Origin: Lindgomyces ingoldianus
Taxonomy: Eukaryota > Ascomycota > Dothideomycetes > Pleosporales > Lindgomycetaceae
NCBI RefSeq assembly: GCF_010093535.1
Contig: NW_022985174.1
Span: 1,065,506 to 1,129,505 of the forward strand
Length of the DNA: 64,000 nucleotides
Direction of reading: 5' to 3'
The notes under the pieces were generated by a model, which was given only the letters and a program-made list of their open reading frames with translations, ran no database searches and was not told the DNA's origin. Numbering within the stretch: the stretch's first letter is position 1; each line of letters opens with the position of its first letter. The position numbers were made by a program, and so were the translations under genes. Positions 23,133 to 36,235 of the stretch are shown here, piece after piece.

Positions 23133-25167
23133 ATGAGAAAATTCTAGCGCGTAATGTAAGCAAATGGCTATCTGATTGCGGATTGGCTGATATTTGGGGC
23201 TCTTATGCTGGACTTGGTCCGTCTCGTATAGCCTACGACAACCTTTGATATTACTTTTTTCGGATTGGCCGACTTCTAGGCCGTGGCAAATTTTCATTCC
23301 TTCCTTGGTTTAGGGTTTGGGAGTATTTTTCAGGGATTGAGATTATATCCTTCTTTCATATCTAGTTTGGAGTCCATTTCTATTTACGGAGAGGGCTCTT
23401 CTTTGGGCTTCTTAGCATCTATTCACAACCGAGAATTTCAGTGCGGTTATGAATGACGGTAGAAATTACCGCTGCAAATAGACTTAGTGATTTCTCTAGC
23501 CAAGCGTCTATATATTTCAAGATGATGTGATCCTTGTTCTCCAATCTTTCCATGTTCTTCAGCATATCCAAGTGTTCCTTAAGAGTATCCCAATCCCACA
23601 AATGTCCTTGGCTTTTAATCGCGGTTCTTACTAGCAGAATTTCCAAGCAGGCACAGCCAATCCATCATCTTTAGATCCTACCACGGAATACTTAACCCCT
23701 TTCTAAAATCCTTTCATAGAGCCCTAATACTTGCGCTTTCATATGCCATTCATTCGCTCATGTGACTAGTACAAGCTCACCGAACAGAACCCTTTCTCAA
23801 GTTGACAGACAGACAGTCTCTCAGACCGTAGTAGCGAGCCCCGCATCCTATATCTTATCTCCTAACGTGGATCAGGGCAAGGTAATCCAATACAGGAACA
23901 TGCACACTAGTAGCCTTCTCCCGATTTCTAGCAAGAGGTGTAACAAATAGACTCTACTTTAATTATGTTTCAGGCTACGTGATAACATGCTATATAAGCG
24001 CAGCATTAGCGACAAGCGCTTAATGCACACCCAGACTTGAGAATCTTCCACCCCTCTCAACCCTTGTACGGTCCTAAAACAGATCTCTCAGAAATGGAGC
24101 AAGTAGGCTACGACTCCCACAAGGCATGATTTGAAAACTTGGGCTCTTACCCACTTGTCCAGCAGGACTTGTGCGAAACTAAAGAGATGTATACTTATTG
24201 AAATTGTCATCACATGACATCGTATTTCTGAGGATGAGTAGAGAAGTGCTTCGGCTTCATTCTTGACATATCTCTTATCTAATCTGATCGATCAGTTGTG
24301 GAACCACAGCGCAATACCCAGACATGGTATGATTATGGGATGGATCTATATACTTAAACTAGATGCGCGTGATGTTATACGGTATCTTACGCCCTGACGT
24401 GACATACTACAGGGGATATCAGGACAGAGTTTTGGATCCTATCGAAACCCTTCCTGATTCTAGCAGGAGGGATAACTGATAGACTGCACCCTAATGATGT
24501 TCCACGTTTTGTGACAACATGTACTCTACTCCGAAAGAAAATAACATCCAGGCTTGTCAAAGAAGTCTATTCCCTCGTCGTACAGCGTCCGGGTACGGCG
24601 TCCGGGCACAGCGCACTGCGCGCGTACTCACGGACACGAACATGCACATATGCACGTACATGCGCATCACCTCACCCCCACTGGTACACAGACACGTAGC
24701 CGAGGTCCCAGATACACATGTGTGTTGTAACACATGCAGGGAACGTACGCAGGTGGCATCTTAAAACTGTACCGGGCTCCGGGATCGGAAGTTAGGAGAA
24801 GCATCCTCTTGAACATTGCACCGGTGGCGTCAAATGTAATACTAAAATGGCATTTATCCAGTAGAATTCAATAGATCTCGAAGGGGTACACAGATTCGGA
24901 TATTTGAGAATCTGCCGTTACGTACGAGTGCCGCGATCCCGTTTCCCGCTGCTTGGGGCTGCCGATCGGGGGACATAGGAGTCAAGCGTGGTACGAAAGT
25001 CGAGGTACCGTGACCAAGGTGTACTTCTGTCTGTCCCCGATCTGACCCATACCTTACCGAAGCACATTGTCAGGCATATGATACGATCACGTGCAGCGGG
25101 GACACTGTACCAGGCCAGATGCAGGATACCCAGCTCTCATCGCTCAAACAGCTCCACTCTACACTCC
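23133..25167. other. Intergenic DNA with a diverged direct repeat
   Basis: No gene recognised. Two segments of about 140 bp, near 23852-23990 and 24382-24525, share TCTAGCA-GAGG, then AAC, ATAGACT, and GTGA-AACATG in the same order. They look like old copies of one repeat, possibly element ends. Around 24570-24700 there are short GTCCGG and ACACG-type direct repeats. Confidence 0.5.
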
Positions 25168-26603
25168 CTACTCCAGCGGTATCCCCATACCCGCATCGTC
25201 GAGCCTCTTCTCCCACTCCTCCCTCAACCTCTCCATCTCTCTCCAACAATTCCTTCCGGTCTCCTCAAACACCTCCCGGTCTTCCTTAGTTAGATCCCTC
25301 GCGTAAGGACTCCTACCCTTCCTCCTCCTGCTCTTTCCCCCTTTCTCCACTCCTTCCACCGTCCCACCCCACCCCCATCCCTCTATCTCTGTCCTCTCCA
25401 CCCGCTCTTGTCCCCACCAATCCGTCGCACTGCCCCACTTTCCGACGCCCTCGCGCGCCTCCATGGTATCGAGCGTGCTTTGTTTGACGAGCGCGAGCCA
25501 CACCATGGCGCATGCGCCTTTGTAGGCGGTGACGGGATGCCACTGGCTGCCGAGCCAGCGGGCGATGTAGAAGGTGGCGAACATGCAGTAGTCGAGGAGA
25601 ATGAAGAGGGGCATGATAGACGTGCCGCAGATGCCTGGATGGGCGACGTAGATGCGAGGAGGCGTGGTTGTGGCTGTGAAGGGTGAGGGTGAGGGTAGGG
25701 GTGGGAGAGGGGCGCGGAGGTAAGCAGAGACGGTTGGAGCGGTGGATGGGAGGGTTGAGGTAATGCCCATAACATCTGTTAACCGCTTCGAGGACTCATA
25801 GGGGTGGCGTGATTCGAGGCTTTGTATATCCTCCAGATCAAGAGAGTGGGTGTAACCTTCTAGACTGCTGACCCAAACCAATCGACCCCTCGTCTGCTCA
25901 CCGTCATCGTGTTTCGCCAGCAGCGATGCAAGGTAATGCCCCAGCAGATAATGCCCGAAAAAATTTGCACAAAAAACTTCTCCCAGTGGTGGCTCCTTGA
26001 TCTTCCTCTCGCCATTGCCATCTGTTGGCATCTGGGGTGGTATTTGTGGCTTCGTAACCCAACCAACCCCCGACTTCTTAAACGTCGGCCAAGTAACAGC
26101 ATTCTTCCAATCCGTAAGCACCGTCCAAACAGCCTTGCCCCAATGCAGTCCCTCCCAGCCACCAATCCCTGCGTTGCAAATCACAACGTCAAGTTTCGGC
26201 GTTGTTTCCCTCATCCGTTTCCCAAGTGTCTGCAACGATATTATACTCGTCAGATCGAGAATCTCCTGGCGGAAGTAGACGCGTCGTTCCAGCAGCATGC
26301 GGATGCCTGGCATGTTCCCTTCTAGCTTCCGACATGTCTGCTGCAGATGTCGGCGTAGCTGAGCGACTGTGTCATCGCCCTTTCGCTTACTGCGCGTCGT
26401 TATTATGAGGACGAGGGATTGCGATTGCGGACGCGTTTGGAGGAATTCGTCGATGAGGCGGCATCCAATGCCCAGACCGAGGCCGCTGTGAATACATCAA
26501 TTGTGTCCCCTGTCGCTCAATGGCGCGGACTGTACCTGTTGGCGCCCGTGATGAGGACGTAGAAGCCATTCTCAGGCCGAGGAATGTCTTCCAGCAATGG
26601 CAT
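25168..26603 (-). CDS. erg27: 3-ketosteroid reductase (Erg27-type short-chain dehydrogenase)
   Basis: Two exons on the minus strand, 26603-26536 and 26485-25168, joined in phase 2 across a 50-bp intron, give 461 residues. The join rebuilds the cofactor motif TGANSGLGLG near residues 18-27, split by the intron. NAG (near 127) follows, then the catalytic Ser (VSS, near 229) and YESSK with Tyr 252 and Lys 256, the classical SDR triad. A hydrophobic segment near residues 305-330 could anchor it to the ER. Erg27 reduces the C-3 ketone during C-4 demethylation in ergosterol synthesis, working with Erg25 and Erg26; the ESSKRLTDV context is typical of that subfamily. The protein is longer than yeast Erg27 (347 residues), with an added charged C-terminus (GKSRRRKGRS). 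I chose the ATG at 26603 because the frame upstream has no other ATG before a stop. A related SDR cannot be fully excluded. Confidence 0.82.
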
Positions 26604-29600
26604 CGAGGACGAGTGGGCTGGGTTGTGTTGCTGATTAATGAGGTTGAGAAGGGGATCAAGCTTGCCGAGTTGGGGGTGGAGGGATTTTCGTGGAGCTGGA
26701 CCAATGGGAATTCACCGCTGAAGTCGACATGAAAGTCACGTTCTACTCGCTCATTTTATTAATTGTTTCCCTACATCCCCAAGGCAGGATACAGCTCAAC
26801 CGGCATATGGTATCAAGCTCCAGTTCAAGGCAATAAGTCTCGTCCTGTCTCTCAAATTCCCTGCCATACCCTCCAAACCTTATTCCATTCCTGCAAGTTC
26901 CATATCTCTCGGTCCTACTTCGCTTCCAAAATCAACGATGCTGTAAATTAATCCCTCCAACCCTCCAAAACCCCCTTCTTTGCTCCCAGGGCCGGGCGAC
27001 GGGATTTGCAGCGCCAGCGCCAGCACCAGAGGGGTCTCGAACGGTTGCCCGCTGCATAGCATTTGACAAGCATGAGCCCAGCTGCGAGCTAACCCGGCTC
27101 TTCCATGGCTCGCACGCGGGATCTCATGGTAGTGTATGTGCATGGTTGCGCGAGCATCGATCCTCGTCCAGCATCTAGGTTGGCGGGGAAGACGGCTGCG
27201 ACAGACCGGGAAACCGGACTGAGTTCCGCATGAATGGGAGAGTGTGGAGCTGAGCACGATGCTCGTGGTGAAAAAAAGTAGAGGTTGCAAAAAGGACCGA
27301 ATGGTGAATCTAGGAGTACCTGGGAAGGTGCTGTAGTCGAAGACTTTACGGACCGAACTGCGCCATGCCCAAGATGGCTTGGTCGAGGATCTGGGAGGTG
27401 TATATGTTTGATGGAGCTACGGCAGGCACCTTTGGCGGGGGAGGGGAAGAGACTTGGTGTTCAGTATCGTACGATGCTGGCGATCTATGTTTCATTGCTA
27501 TCTCGTCGGTAGAATACTTCCATCGAAAGTTGATGCTGGATGGGTGTGGGTGGTGAGACATCGAACGTCATCATGGCAGTTGCTGTTCGCAGTCTGATGG
27601 AATGGGGATGACGGACTCAACTCCGTAGGTGCCCAGCTGAGCTCTTGGTGGTCCCATTGCCCGAGCGTGTTCTATTGTTTGAAGCGCTGAAGTCGAGGGC
27701 TGCGAATCCAATTCGCCGGCAGAAGGCGGTGATGTTGAATTTGAGACTTCCACTAATGCGTGCAATCAGAATCATCACATTACGAGATGTTTCGGAAGAA
27801 CACCTGCAGCTCATAAATTGAAACATAACGCCGAGGCGGAGAAGAGTCGTCAGCTGTGAGGCAGTGAAGAAGATGCCGCTGGAGCAAATATTCCAAATAT
27901 CTCCAGCAAGCGTTCAAAGAGGTGGGCAGGAACACCCCAGATGCTGGAGGGCGCTGGAGTTCTTGCAGCCATGGGTATCGGGCCGATGTTTCTCGCACTC
28001 TCTCTCTCTCTCATTCTTGCTCTCTGCGAAGTCGGCATCCGATATCATCCAACTCTGACAGCTCGGGCCGACCCGAGTAACCCAACGCCGTGGATCGCTC
28101 CAATTACCCAAACGCCGTCCTCCTCAGCCCTCTGCCACAAAACTCGGCTGATGCGGAAAACATCCACCCGCAGAGGTGATGCCACCGGCAATCTTTGACA
28201 CGCGGCACGCGCAGCTCGGGTAAAAAGCCGGCATCGTGCGAGCGCCCCTTTTACCAGAACCCAGAAGTGCCGTGAGACGGATCGTCCGAACAGGGAACTA
28301 CCGGCATATGTTCCTCTCCAAAGTTTGGAAAGAATTCCGTCGCCCGCATATGTGAGGCAAATCCTGCGGCGGCACCACCCGGAACAAGAAAATATTGAAA
28401 CGGCCCCGTTTCGAAGAGAGGGAAGAAAAGCTTCGCTCGCCCTAAAGTGGCCCTTGTTCTCACGGCGAGTCCTCCGAGCCCACTGCTAATCCTTGTGCTG
28501 TGTCGCGAGGCTAGCGAAACCCTTGCATCGGAGCTTCGGAGGAACTCCCAACATCCCAAATCCCGGAGAAAAGAGGGAGGCTAACCTGGTGAGGATTGCG
28601 GGCTGAGGATCGTGTCTGTTGTGGAAGATAAGCCAGGATTGCCCTGTTCGGGAAAGCTTTATTTCCAGTAACCTCCTGGGACGGCTAAAAAGCTCGTCAT
28701 CCACATTGCTCAGAGTTTTCGACTTCCCGTTCCCACCCGTACGCTTTGAGCCAGAAAGTAACTTCGGGGAACCACTTCCAGCAGGGGACAACGCTGGAAG
28801 CTAGACGATAGTTACAGACTAGACACAAACACACACGCTACAGTCAGCAGGAGCAGCACCTAGCTGAACCTGCTCAGCCTGTCCGCAAGGCCCGACTGAC
28901 TCTCAGGTCTCCGTTTCCTCTCCTCGCGTAGTTAAACTTTCGGTGATATCTCGAACCTATTCGCACACAAGTCTTGGCTCGATGCTGTAAATGTATTCGC
29001 TGGTTACGATTGACGACGTGCGAGATCACGGATGTGAAGAACCGAGATCAGCAGCAGAGTGTCCAGGGTCTTTCTTATCCATGTGATCAGTGTTGAGTAT
29101 TGTGGGTTTAGTGTTGTCGAGCATGACTGCAGGTGTATCAGTCTGTTGAGTCGGAACGCAGGTACCGGACCACATGAGTGACGGGAGATCGCAAGGAAGC
29201 TGAGCGTCAGCACGAGCAGCACGACTACCCACCCACTTTCCTCCACTCCGCTCCGCCCACTGCCTCCCCTCAAGCAACAGGCATCGCTTACGGAAATATC
29301 ACGAGCCGAATTGCGCAAATCCTCAAGGCCTTCTCACGCGATAATTCCCAGATAACAGACTGACGCTGCCCTCAGGACCCACCTGAATTGTGATCTTCGC
29401 TCTCCCTTACTCTCGGTTCGCTCACGAGTCAATCACTTCAGGGCTGTTTCGCTTCCAGCTCGTTGACAACGTGGCCTCCGAGTTCCAGAAGACTTCTAGT
29501 CGGTAGCAGTGTCGCCGCAAGCGATTCTCCAGCTGAATCCTTCCCGTTTACCGAACATGATCCGAAATCGCCCCGGGGGTTTATATATCTACCCTCCTGA

Positions 29601-31647
29601 ACGGTGAGTTAGTGGGAAAGGGCTGGCTGACTGGACATCTCAAAGCCATGGATGCGCAGTACCACGTGGAAGCCACAAACCAAGGCCCACCCACATGCAC
29701 ACTGCAAGCATTGTGGACAAGCTGAACCATGCCACGGAAGGCTAAAGTCAGGCCCGCACCGTCCAAATAAGAGACAGCGTGTCTGCATTGCCATACGTGA
29801 ACGGTTTCTGCGCCAGCGCCACAAGTCGGAAAACAGGCGTATCCCCGATGGCTTCGCACTCCCCAATGCCATGTCTTCCGAGGGAAGGAATTAGAAAAAT
29901 CTCCTGCTGGTGGCGTATAGATGCTGCAGCGATCGATTCGCTCGGCTGGGCGAGCTGAGTTCTACTGTATCCTTGTGCCTGTTCGGAACTCACGTGCGAG
30001 GCATTTTTGTATAGTGAGGCAAGTGATGGCGACAGCCATGATTCAACTCGAAATGCGGTGAGTTTCGAGCCTGATACAGACCAGGACTTGGAGGTACCCA
30101 TGATATGCTCCAAAGAGGAGCCACCCCATGGGGCAAGGCGTCCAAAATCCAGACATCTCAGCACTGACAGGACTGACCCAATTACCCATTTCGTGGCTTT
30201 CACTCCCATTGGCCGATATAAGCACATATTTCTGGCTCATGCGTTTGTATTACAGGCACATGGATGGCAGGAAGGATGCTGCTACACTTCTGCATGTTTG
30301 AATAGATGGACCCGACAGTTGGCGACAAGACCTCCGGATGCCGGCCTGCGAAATTGCAACGGCGTTCGCATCCGATTCCGATTGCATGACGGACGGAGGT
30401 CGCGACGTTATAATATTGCTGTGAGCATTATATTATACCTTTTGTCTGGTATGGTATTGTCAAGCAGCGGGTCGCTCCGATGACGGCCCGGAAGGATTAT
30501 GTATGCGTACTCCCAAAGGAGAGGGGTAAGTGTACGGGTACGAGCAGTGGTGCTGCCCATGTCACGAAACTGGATGCTTTCTCCTATCTCTCCCACTCTC
30601 TATCCTTCTATCCATGGCTGATTGAAGTACCAAACTCACCTGTATGCAACAATCGGATCATGGTGCCAATGCAGACAGAGAACTCGGAAATTGTGCTTCC
30701 GTAACCCCCCGGAATTCTTATCTGTACGCAGCCAAATTTGAGGTTGTTTGGCCTGGGGATTTCTGAGGGGGAATATCTTGTATTTCGAACCTGCAATATC
30801 GGACCCCTAATAAGCCTGCGGCAAAGCTAGCTAGCTGTCAACGCCACCAAAACTTTGCACTATCCATGATATGCAGGGAGAGTACATCGATGTTGAGGGT
30901 CCGGCCTGAATGCGGGAAAAGTCACACAGGTGGTGTGCCAGCGAGCGGAGTTTTGTCCGCCACCGCCGTTGGCGCGCTGTACAACCGGGTGACGTGCGAT
31001 CATGACGCCGCAAGGCCTGGGTTCGCCCATCTCGTTTGCAAACACTCCTCTTCCACTCCATCTCCGCTGAAATCCTGGTGCAAGATTCGGGGCATGTCCG
31101 GTGACTTTTGGCTTCGAGTGGAAGAAAACGCGTTAGGTGAGGTTGAAGAGCGCCCTGCATTAAGTTGCAGCATGCGTCCTGCAGTCGGATCGACCAACAA
31201 GAATGCCTGGGACTGCAGCGCCGCACATTAGCGATCAAGTTCGGCTGGACTGGCGGTGCCTCGGAACAAATGCAAAACGATGGAACAGGAACGCAACGCC
31301 ATACACTGTGCAACATAACATGCAACATAGCATCTCCAGAACAAACAGCAACTGACTCTGACTCTGGATATAATACAATTTTTGACTATAAAGATCACAG
31401 CCAGATTGATAGACTGGCAGTACAGATTTTGCAAACTTTTCGAATCCTTAGGTCCGGGGGTATTATGCTAACTCTTTAAATCCTGCTGGTTGATGACAGA
31501 TAACACCGTGCCGTACCGTACGCCTTGCTTAAAAGTACGATTGATGGATACGATAATATAGACGAAGAAGGAATGGAAGGTCGAATTTACTTTGCTCTGC
31601 CCGCAGAGCCCTTGCAGTCACCTTTGGTCAAATTAGATTAGCTGGCG
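26604..31647. other. Gene-poor stretch, no gene recognised
   Basis: Five kilobases of mixed-composition DNA. Frames of 60-160 codons occur on both strands but overlap one another, lack splice partners and show no domain or motif I recognise. A short (TC)n run lies near 27998-28018. It may hold non-coding transcripts or long promoters; the sequence alone does not show this. Confidence 0.5.
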
Positions 31648-31884
31648 CTATGCAATGCTGGGAGAGGACATCTTGGACGGACCGCAATTTTCGTCGAGTC
31701 GGTATTCTCTGTAAGCCGTGTTAGTGTTATTTCTATGGCATAGTAGTGGTTGATAGGGGCCTTCTAACATTGCGACCACGTTGGGTTGGCACCGTTTCTG
31801 CGTCTCCTGATATCTTGTACACCACGCTCTCACTGTGTAGCGGAGATGGGAACACTTGTAGTGTACTTGGGTATAATCACACAT
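31648..31884 (-). CDS. Small Cys/His-rich fungal protein, 58 residues
   Basis: Two exons on the minus strand, 31884-31769 and 31708-31648, join in phase 2 across a 60-bp intron (GTTAGA...TTACAG, with a CTAAC branch site). The product starts MCDYTQVHYKCSHLRYTVRA and continues with WC, RYQET, KRC and NVVAIEYRLDENCG. The spacing of Cys and His (C-x-H, then WC, KRC and CG) suggests a small metal-binding fold. As I recall, short proteins with the same C-x-H-x-RY, AWC and T-x-KRC pattern are common and uncharacterised in Pezizomycotina. The splice restores that family pattern (VVAIEYRLDE) where the unspliced frame would insert foreign residues. No function is known to me. It stands alone in a gene-poor region. 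Confidence 0.68.
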   Translation of the reverse strand: MCDYTQVHYKCSHLRYTVRAWCTRYQETQKRCQPNVVAMLEGPYQPLLCHRNNTNTAYREYRLDENCGPSKMSSPSIA

Positions 31885-34459
31885 GCTGGTTGCGAACGAT
31901 TGAAAGGCTAGCAGTGAAGACGTTGGTAATGTACTGTATGTAGGTAATGACAAAAAGAAAAGGTACTATGGAATATGGTGAGGGTGCAACGATGACTTGG
32001 ACTTGACTGGCTGGACGCTTTAGCTTCTTTTTTCTTTTTTAAAATGATCGGAGGGAGACGTTCATGGCGTGTCGGACCGTTCCTTATGAATGTAGTTCCG
32101 CAGAAAGCAATGGTAAAGGTGACAGCGAATGAGGTCTCTGCGATGCATGTCCCCAGCAGGCTGAACCGAGTCCCTGGTGCTTCTACAAAGCTGGTCCTGT
32201 AACAAGTGCTTGCACTGATTCCTCAGCACTACGAGAGCCGCGTCCCGGACGTCCGACTGGTCAAGCACTTGAGCAGAATGTGGTAGGCCTGTTTGAAGTG
32301 TGTCCATTTTGAGCGACGTGCGGATCCAGCGGTCCTGAAGTGTACAGGGACAGTCGACTAAGGTGCTTGGGTGTAAAGAAAAAAAAAAGATGAGGTGACA
32401 AACTGGAGTAGATGTGGCAGGGTTCTGGTAGGCGGAGCGCAAATGGGGATGGGCCATGAATGGATGGGAGTGTGGCATCACTCGCCTCGCTGCTAGCTGC
32501 AACTTGCACCAGCCGGCCCTACTGATCTGCGGCCACGGTTCCACGTTCACTACAAAATATGGTGCACATGTGTGGGTCCGGAGGCCCAAGTGGGGTGAGG
32601 CTCCAAGGATCTGTTAACCAGGGGTTCCTGCACACCTCTTGACTGTTTAAACGGCCATGCAGCTTAGCACAGCTGTTAATTTGTAGCCGTCAAAACAGTG
32701 CTGATTCAGGCCATCATCACCCGCACGAACCCTCGCGACGAGAGCCCCTCTGAAACGCCTTTCGGTGACGAGGGGCAATATTCGCCGAGCCCTGCACCGA
32801 AGCCGCTTCCCCGTGGCGTTGCTCGGACATTTCACCATCACCACTCTTCATCAAGTCAAGAAGAGGTTGCGCAATTCGAGTAGCTGAGCGGGACCCGTTC
32901 CGACCAGAGGATGGGCTTCCGGCGGACCCACCTGCAGAACATGAGTGACACTTGTCGAATCATGCTGGTGAACAAGAGTTAGGCTTGCTGATTCCTGGGT
33001 CCGTTGTAACCATTGCTGGCGTAAGTGAGCATCTCTGGCTCTCCCGCGCTGTGGGCTCGGAATGTCTGGTCATCTATGACCTGCACTGTGATCGGGCATT
33101 CCAAGGGTGCTTAATGTTTGGGGTAGATATAGTTGACTGCACTCTCGAACGCATTCACTATCCGCCTCGTGGTGGTCGAGTTCAAATAAATGAAAGGAAC
33201 GTGCACACCGCAGGAGAGCATAATAAAAGTCCAGCTTTCGCGTTTTGCTCAGGCCTCACGCAGATATAACCAACCGGTTCCTCGGTTCCTGCACGGCATG
33301 AGTCGCTTTCCGCACATAGCACGGTAAAATGCCCAGTGAAATGACAGGACACCATGCGGACCGGAAGGTCTGTCAAACGCGTGGCTGCCCGTGGTCCTGG
33401 ACCCGTGGGGTCGCATCCTTATTTCCACGCCTCCTGGTCTCCCTTATAGAGCATTGAGTAAAGGACGTTAGCAGCAACACCCTGATGTGAGAAAGGGCCG
33501 AGCCGGACGTGAAGGATGTCTTAGCGGAGATGACGCGAGGGCTTCCAATTTGCTGGCTGAGCTATCCGTAGGTGCATTCTGGAACGCTTTTAGGAGCACG
33601 CCATCTAGGTTGAAGCAGGAAGCAGGCACCTCAGGCGATGCATAAGGGGTCCTGGGAACATTGGCCGCTGACCTAGTCTGAGGTGAGTGGATATTCAAGC
33701 AGGTCCCTACACCGCTCTCTTGTGCTCTTCCCCGACAACCCTCCATTATTGATATCAACGATCATCAATACCACGCGTCTCGTCACGCGGCCAAACCGTT
33801 CAAGGCCGGAAAGTTCTCAGCGGATATGTCAAGGCGACTTTCACGTCTAGAGTGTGGTAGCTCCTAACATCATCCGGCCAATCCTGGCATGTTGGTACTC
33901 ACCGAAGCGTCTCGATATTTCCTGCCTACCTGGTCAGCTGAACAGGCAGAAACATGATTCTCACCGGCCATGGCCCATAGCTGGGCCCAACGACATGGCA
34001 AGTGCCGTATAATTATTGAAAGGCTCCCGGTCGTCAACGCTCACAAATTCAGCCTGAAAGAGGGCATGTAACGTAGAAGATAACGAGCTCTAACAGGAAA
34101 GCCGTAGAGCAGGGCTTTGGCTTCGATGTTGGACTGTTCGCTGTGCCCCGCATCGTGGAAATCGATCCTTCCCGCCAGCAGAAGAACGATAGAACAACAA
34201 CATTAGCGAGCCTATTACCAGGAGACGCCAGGGTATATAAATTCTTGTGTAGGGTAGTACCGGCTGAGCAGTACTTCAGTTGGTTGTCGGTCGCCTCTGC
34301 CGCGACTTTCCTCGACTGCTTTAACAGCCATTATCCGCTCAAGTCAGAAGCGGGACCATCTTCGTATAAGAACGTTATCGCCCGGGTACCGCGGAGAGGA
34401 ATGAAGCCAATGGAAAAGACGCAAGCGGCCATATTGAGCTATATAACACGTCAATTATA
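31885..34459. other. Gene-poor stretch, no gene recognised
   Basis: A 175-codon frame on the minus strand (32062-32589) and shorter frames exist, but none shows a domain, a sensible start context or splice partners. The part next to 34460 is the 3' flank of glycerol kinase. Confidence 0.5.
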
Positions 34460-36235
34460 TCAAAAATCCCCATTCGCCTCATCAGTGTCAAGCCAACCCC
34501 GACACATTTCCACAGCTCGTCCCCACTTTTTGAACATCTTAGCGCTCTCTTCCTTGGAGATATTCGGTTCGAATATCATGCGGTCCTTCTGGTTGATATC
34601 TTTTAGCTCGTCGAATTCTTTCCATATGTCAACGGCGAAGCCTGCTGCGATGGCAGCCCCCAATGACGTCGTCTCGCGCATAGCCGGGCGATCCACAGGA
34701 ATGCCGATAATGTTGGCTTGAGTCTAGATTCGTTGAGCTTGCGACAAACCTCCTCACAGGGGTCAAGAACAGGTTATATGTGGACTTACCTGCATACACA
34801 AATTGGAGTTGCTCATACCCCCGTCCACTGCAAGCTCGGCAAGCTTATGACCACTATCACGCTCCATGGCATCGAGGATAGCTTTCGTTTGGAAGCAGGT
34901 AGCCTCCAGTGTCGCCCGGGCAATATGTCCTCGCTCAGTATGTTGCGTGATTCCAAATATTGTCCCTTTGGCATCATCAATCCAATATGGTGCAAAAAGA
35001 CCACTGAAAGCAGTGACGAAGACACAGCCTCCATTGTCTTCTACAGTCGCTGCGAGGTCACTGATTTTGTGAGAATGGGTGATGAAACCCATATTGTTCA
35101 TCAAAAACTTCACACCACTGCCCGCGACAGCAATGCTGCCTTCAAGTGCATAGACGGGCCTACGCTTGCCACCAAAGTCGTACGCAATAGTAGCGAGGAG
35201 GCCATGTTGGGAGATTACAGGCTTTTCGCCTACGTTATAAAGCAGGAAGCACCCTGTTCCATATGTATTCTTTGCAGAGCCAGGAGAGAAGCCTTGCTGA
35301 CCAACAAGTGCTGCAGATTGATCTCCCAGACATCCTGCAATGCGAATGCCCTTCAATGGGCCATAGGTCAGGGAACCAAACGCATCCGGAGACGACGATG
35401 ATACGATCTTTGGTAGATTGATCTTGGTGCGATCCACGTCGAAGAAATCCAGGAGCAAATCGTCATACTGAACTGTGTGCAGATTCATGAACATGGTTCG
35501 GGATGCGTTTGTGGCATCCGTGACATGGACGTCATTCTCCTTTCCGCCGTTCAGGTTGTACAGGAGCCAGCTGTCGACGGTCCCAAATGACAGGCGCCCA
35601 TCGTCATAGGCCTTTCGAACAACATCCACGTGCTTCAGAAGCCATACGAGCTTGACGGAAGACGGGTAGGTCGAGAGCGGAAGACCACATATATCCTGTA
35701 GCTCATCGGAACCATCCTTGCCCTTCAATTCTCGTACTAATCCCTTGGTTCTAGTATCGGGCCAGGCGATTGCATTATGGAGCGGTTCTCCTGTCTTGGT
35801 GTCCCACACCACAGTGGTTTCGCGCTGGTTCGTGATGCCCACGGCCTTGATGTCCGCAATATTATTACCCTGGTCAATAAAAGTCTGTGTAGCTTTCTCT
35901 ATGCATTGCTCGACGGATACCATTATCTCCTTGGGGTCATGTTCATGCCACCTGCATACATTTAGTGAGCGTCGCAAGCCACAGCTATAGCTTGACAATA
36001 CTCACCCTGACTGGGGATACTTTTGAGAGAATTCAATTTGATGCTGTGCGACGGGCTGCCCGGTCCCATCAAAAATGATAAAGCGAGTACTAGTCGTCCC
36101 CTGATCAATGGACCCAATGTAAAACTTCGTCAGCTTCTTTTCGTTCGGTTGCGTTCCTCGAGACGCGTCGGCCGTCTGCTCTTTCGCAACTGGCTGCGGG
36201 TCTGCGCCCGCCACTGAGCTCTTTTCCATTGACAT
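34460..36235 (-). CDS. gut1: Glycerol kinase
   Basis: Three exons on the minus strand, 36235-36006, 35951-34790 and 34723-34460, give 551 residues; both introns (54 and 66 bp) keep frame and rebuild family motifs ([20 protein letters not shown]). It phosphorylates glycerol with ATP to give sn-glycerol 3-phosphate, the first step of cytosolic glycerol use. FGGY-kinase features are in order: the N-terminal phosphate loop [12 protein letters not shown], the ITNQRE motif, [14 protein letters not shown] with [47 protein letters not shown], and the C-terminal DGGMSNSNL. The usual AIVWQDRRT reads AIAWPDTRT, a modest deviation near the glycerol site. The first 50 or so residues are polar and poorly conserved in type. 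The start at 36235 is the first of two closely spaced Mets (MSMEK); the upstream frame offers no better one. Confidence 0.93.

Noticed and set aside
29748..30483. Two frames of about 158 codons on opposite strands
   Set aside because: They overlap each other. Neither shows a domain, splice partner or convincing residue pattern.
32062..32589. 175-codon minus-strand frame
   Set aside because: Composition and residue pattern look random, and there is no motif or splice support.
26604..34459. tRNA or other structured RNA genes in the gene-poor stretch
   Set aside because: I looked for B-box-like GGTTCGAAnCC and cloverleaf arms and saw none. A covariance-model search would be needed to be sure.
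34143..35401. Plus-strand frames of 192 and 227 codons across the glycerol kinase gene
   Set aside because: They are antisense to conserved glycerol kinase exons and carry no motif.
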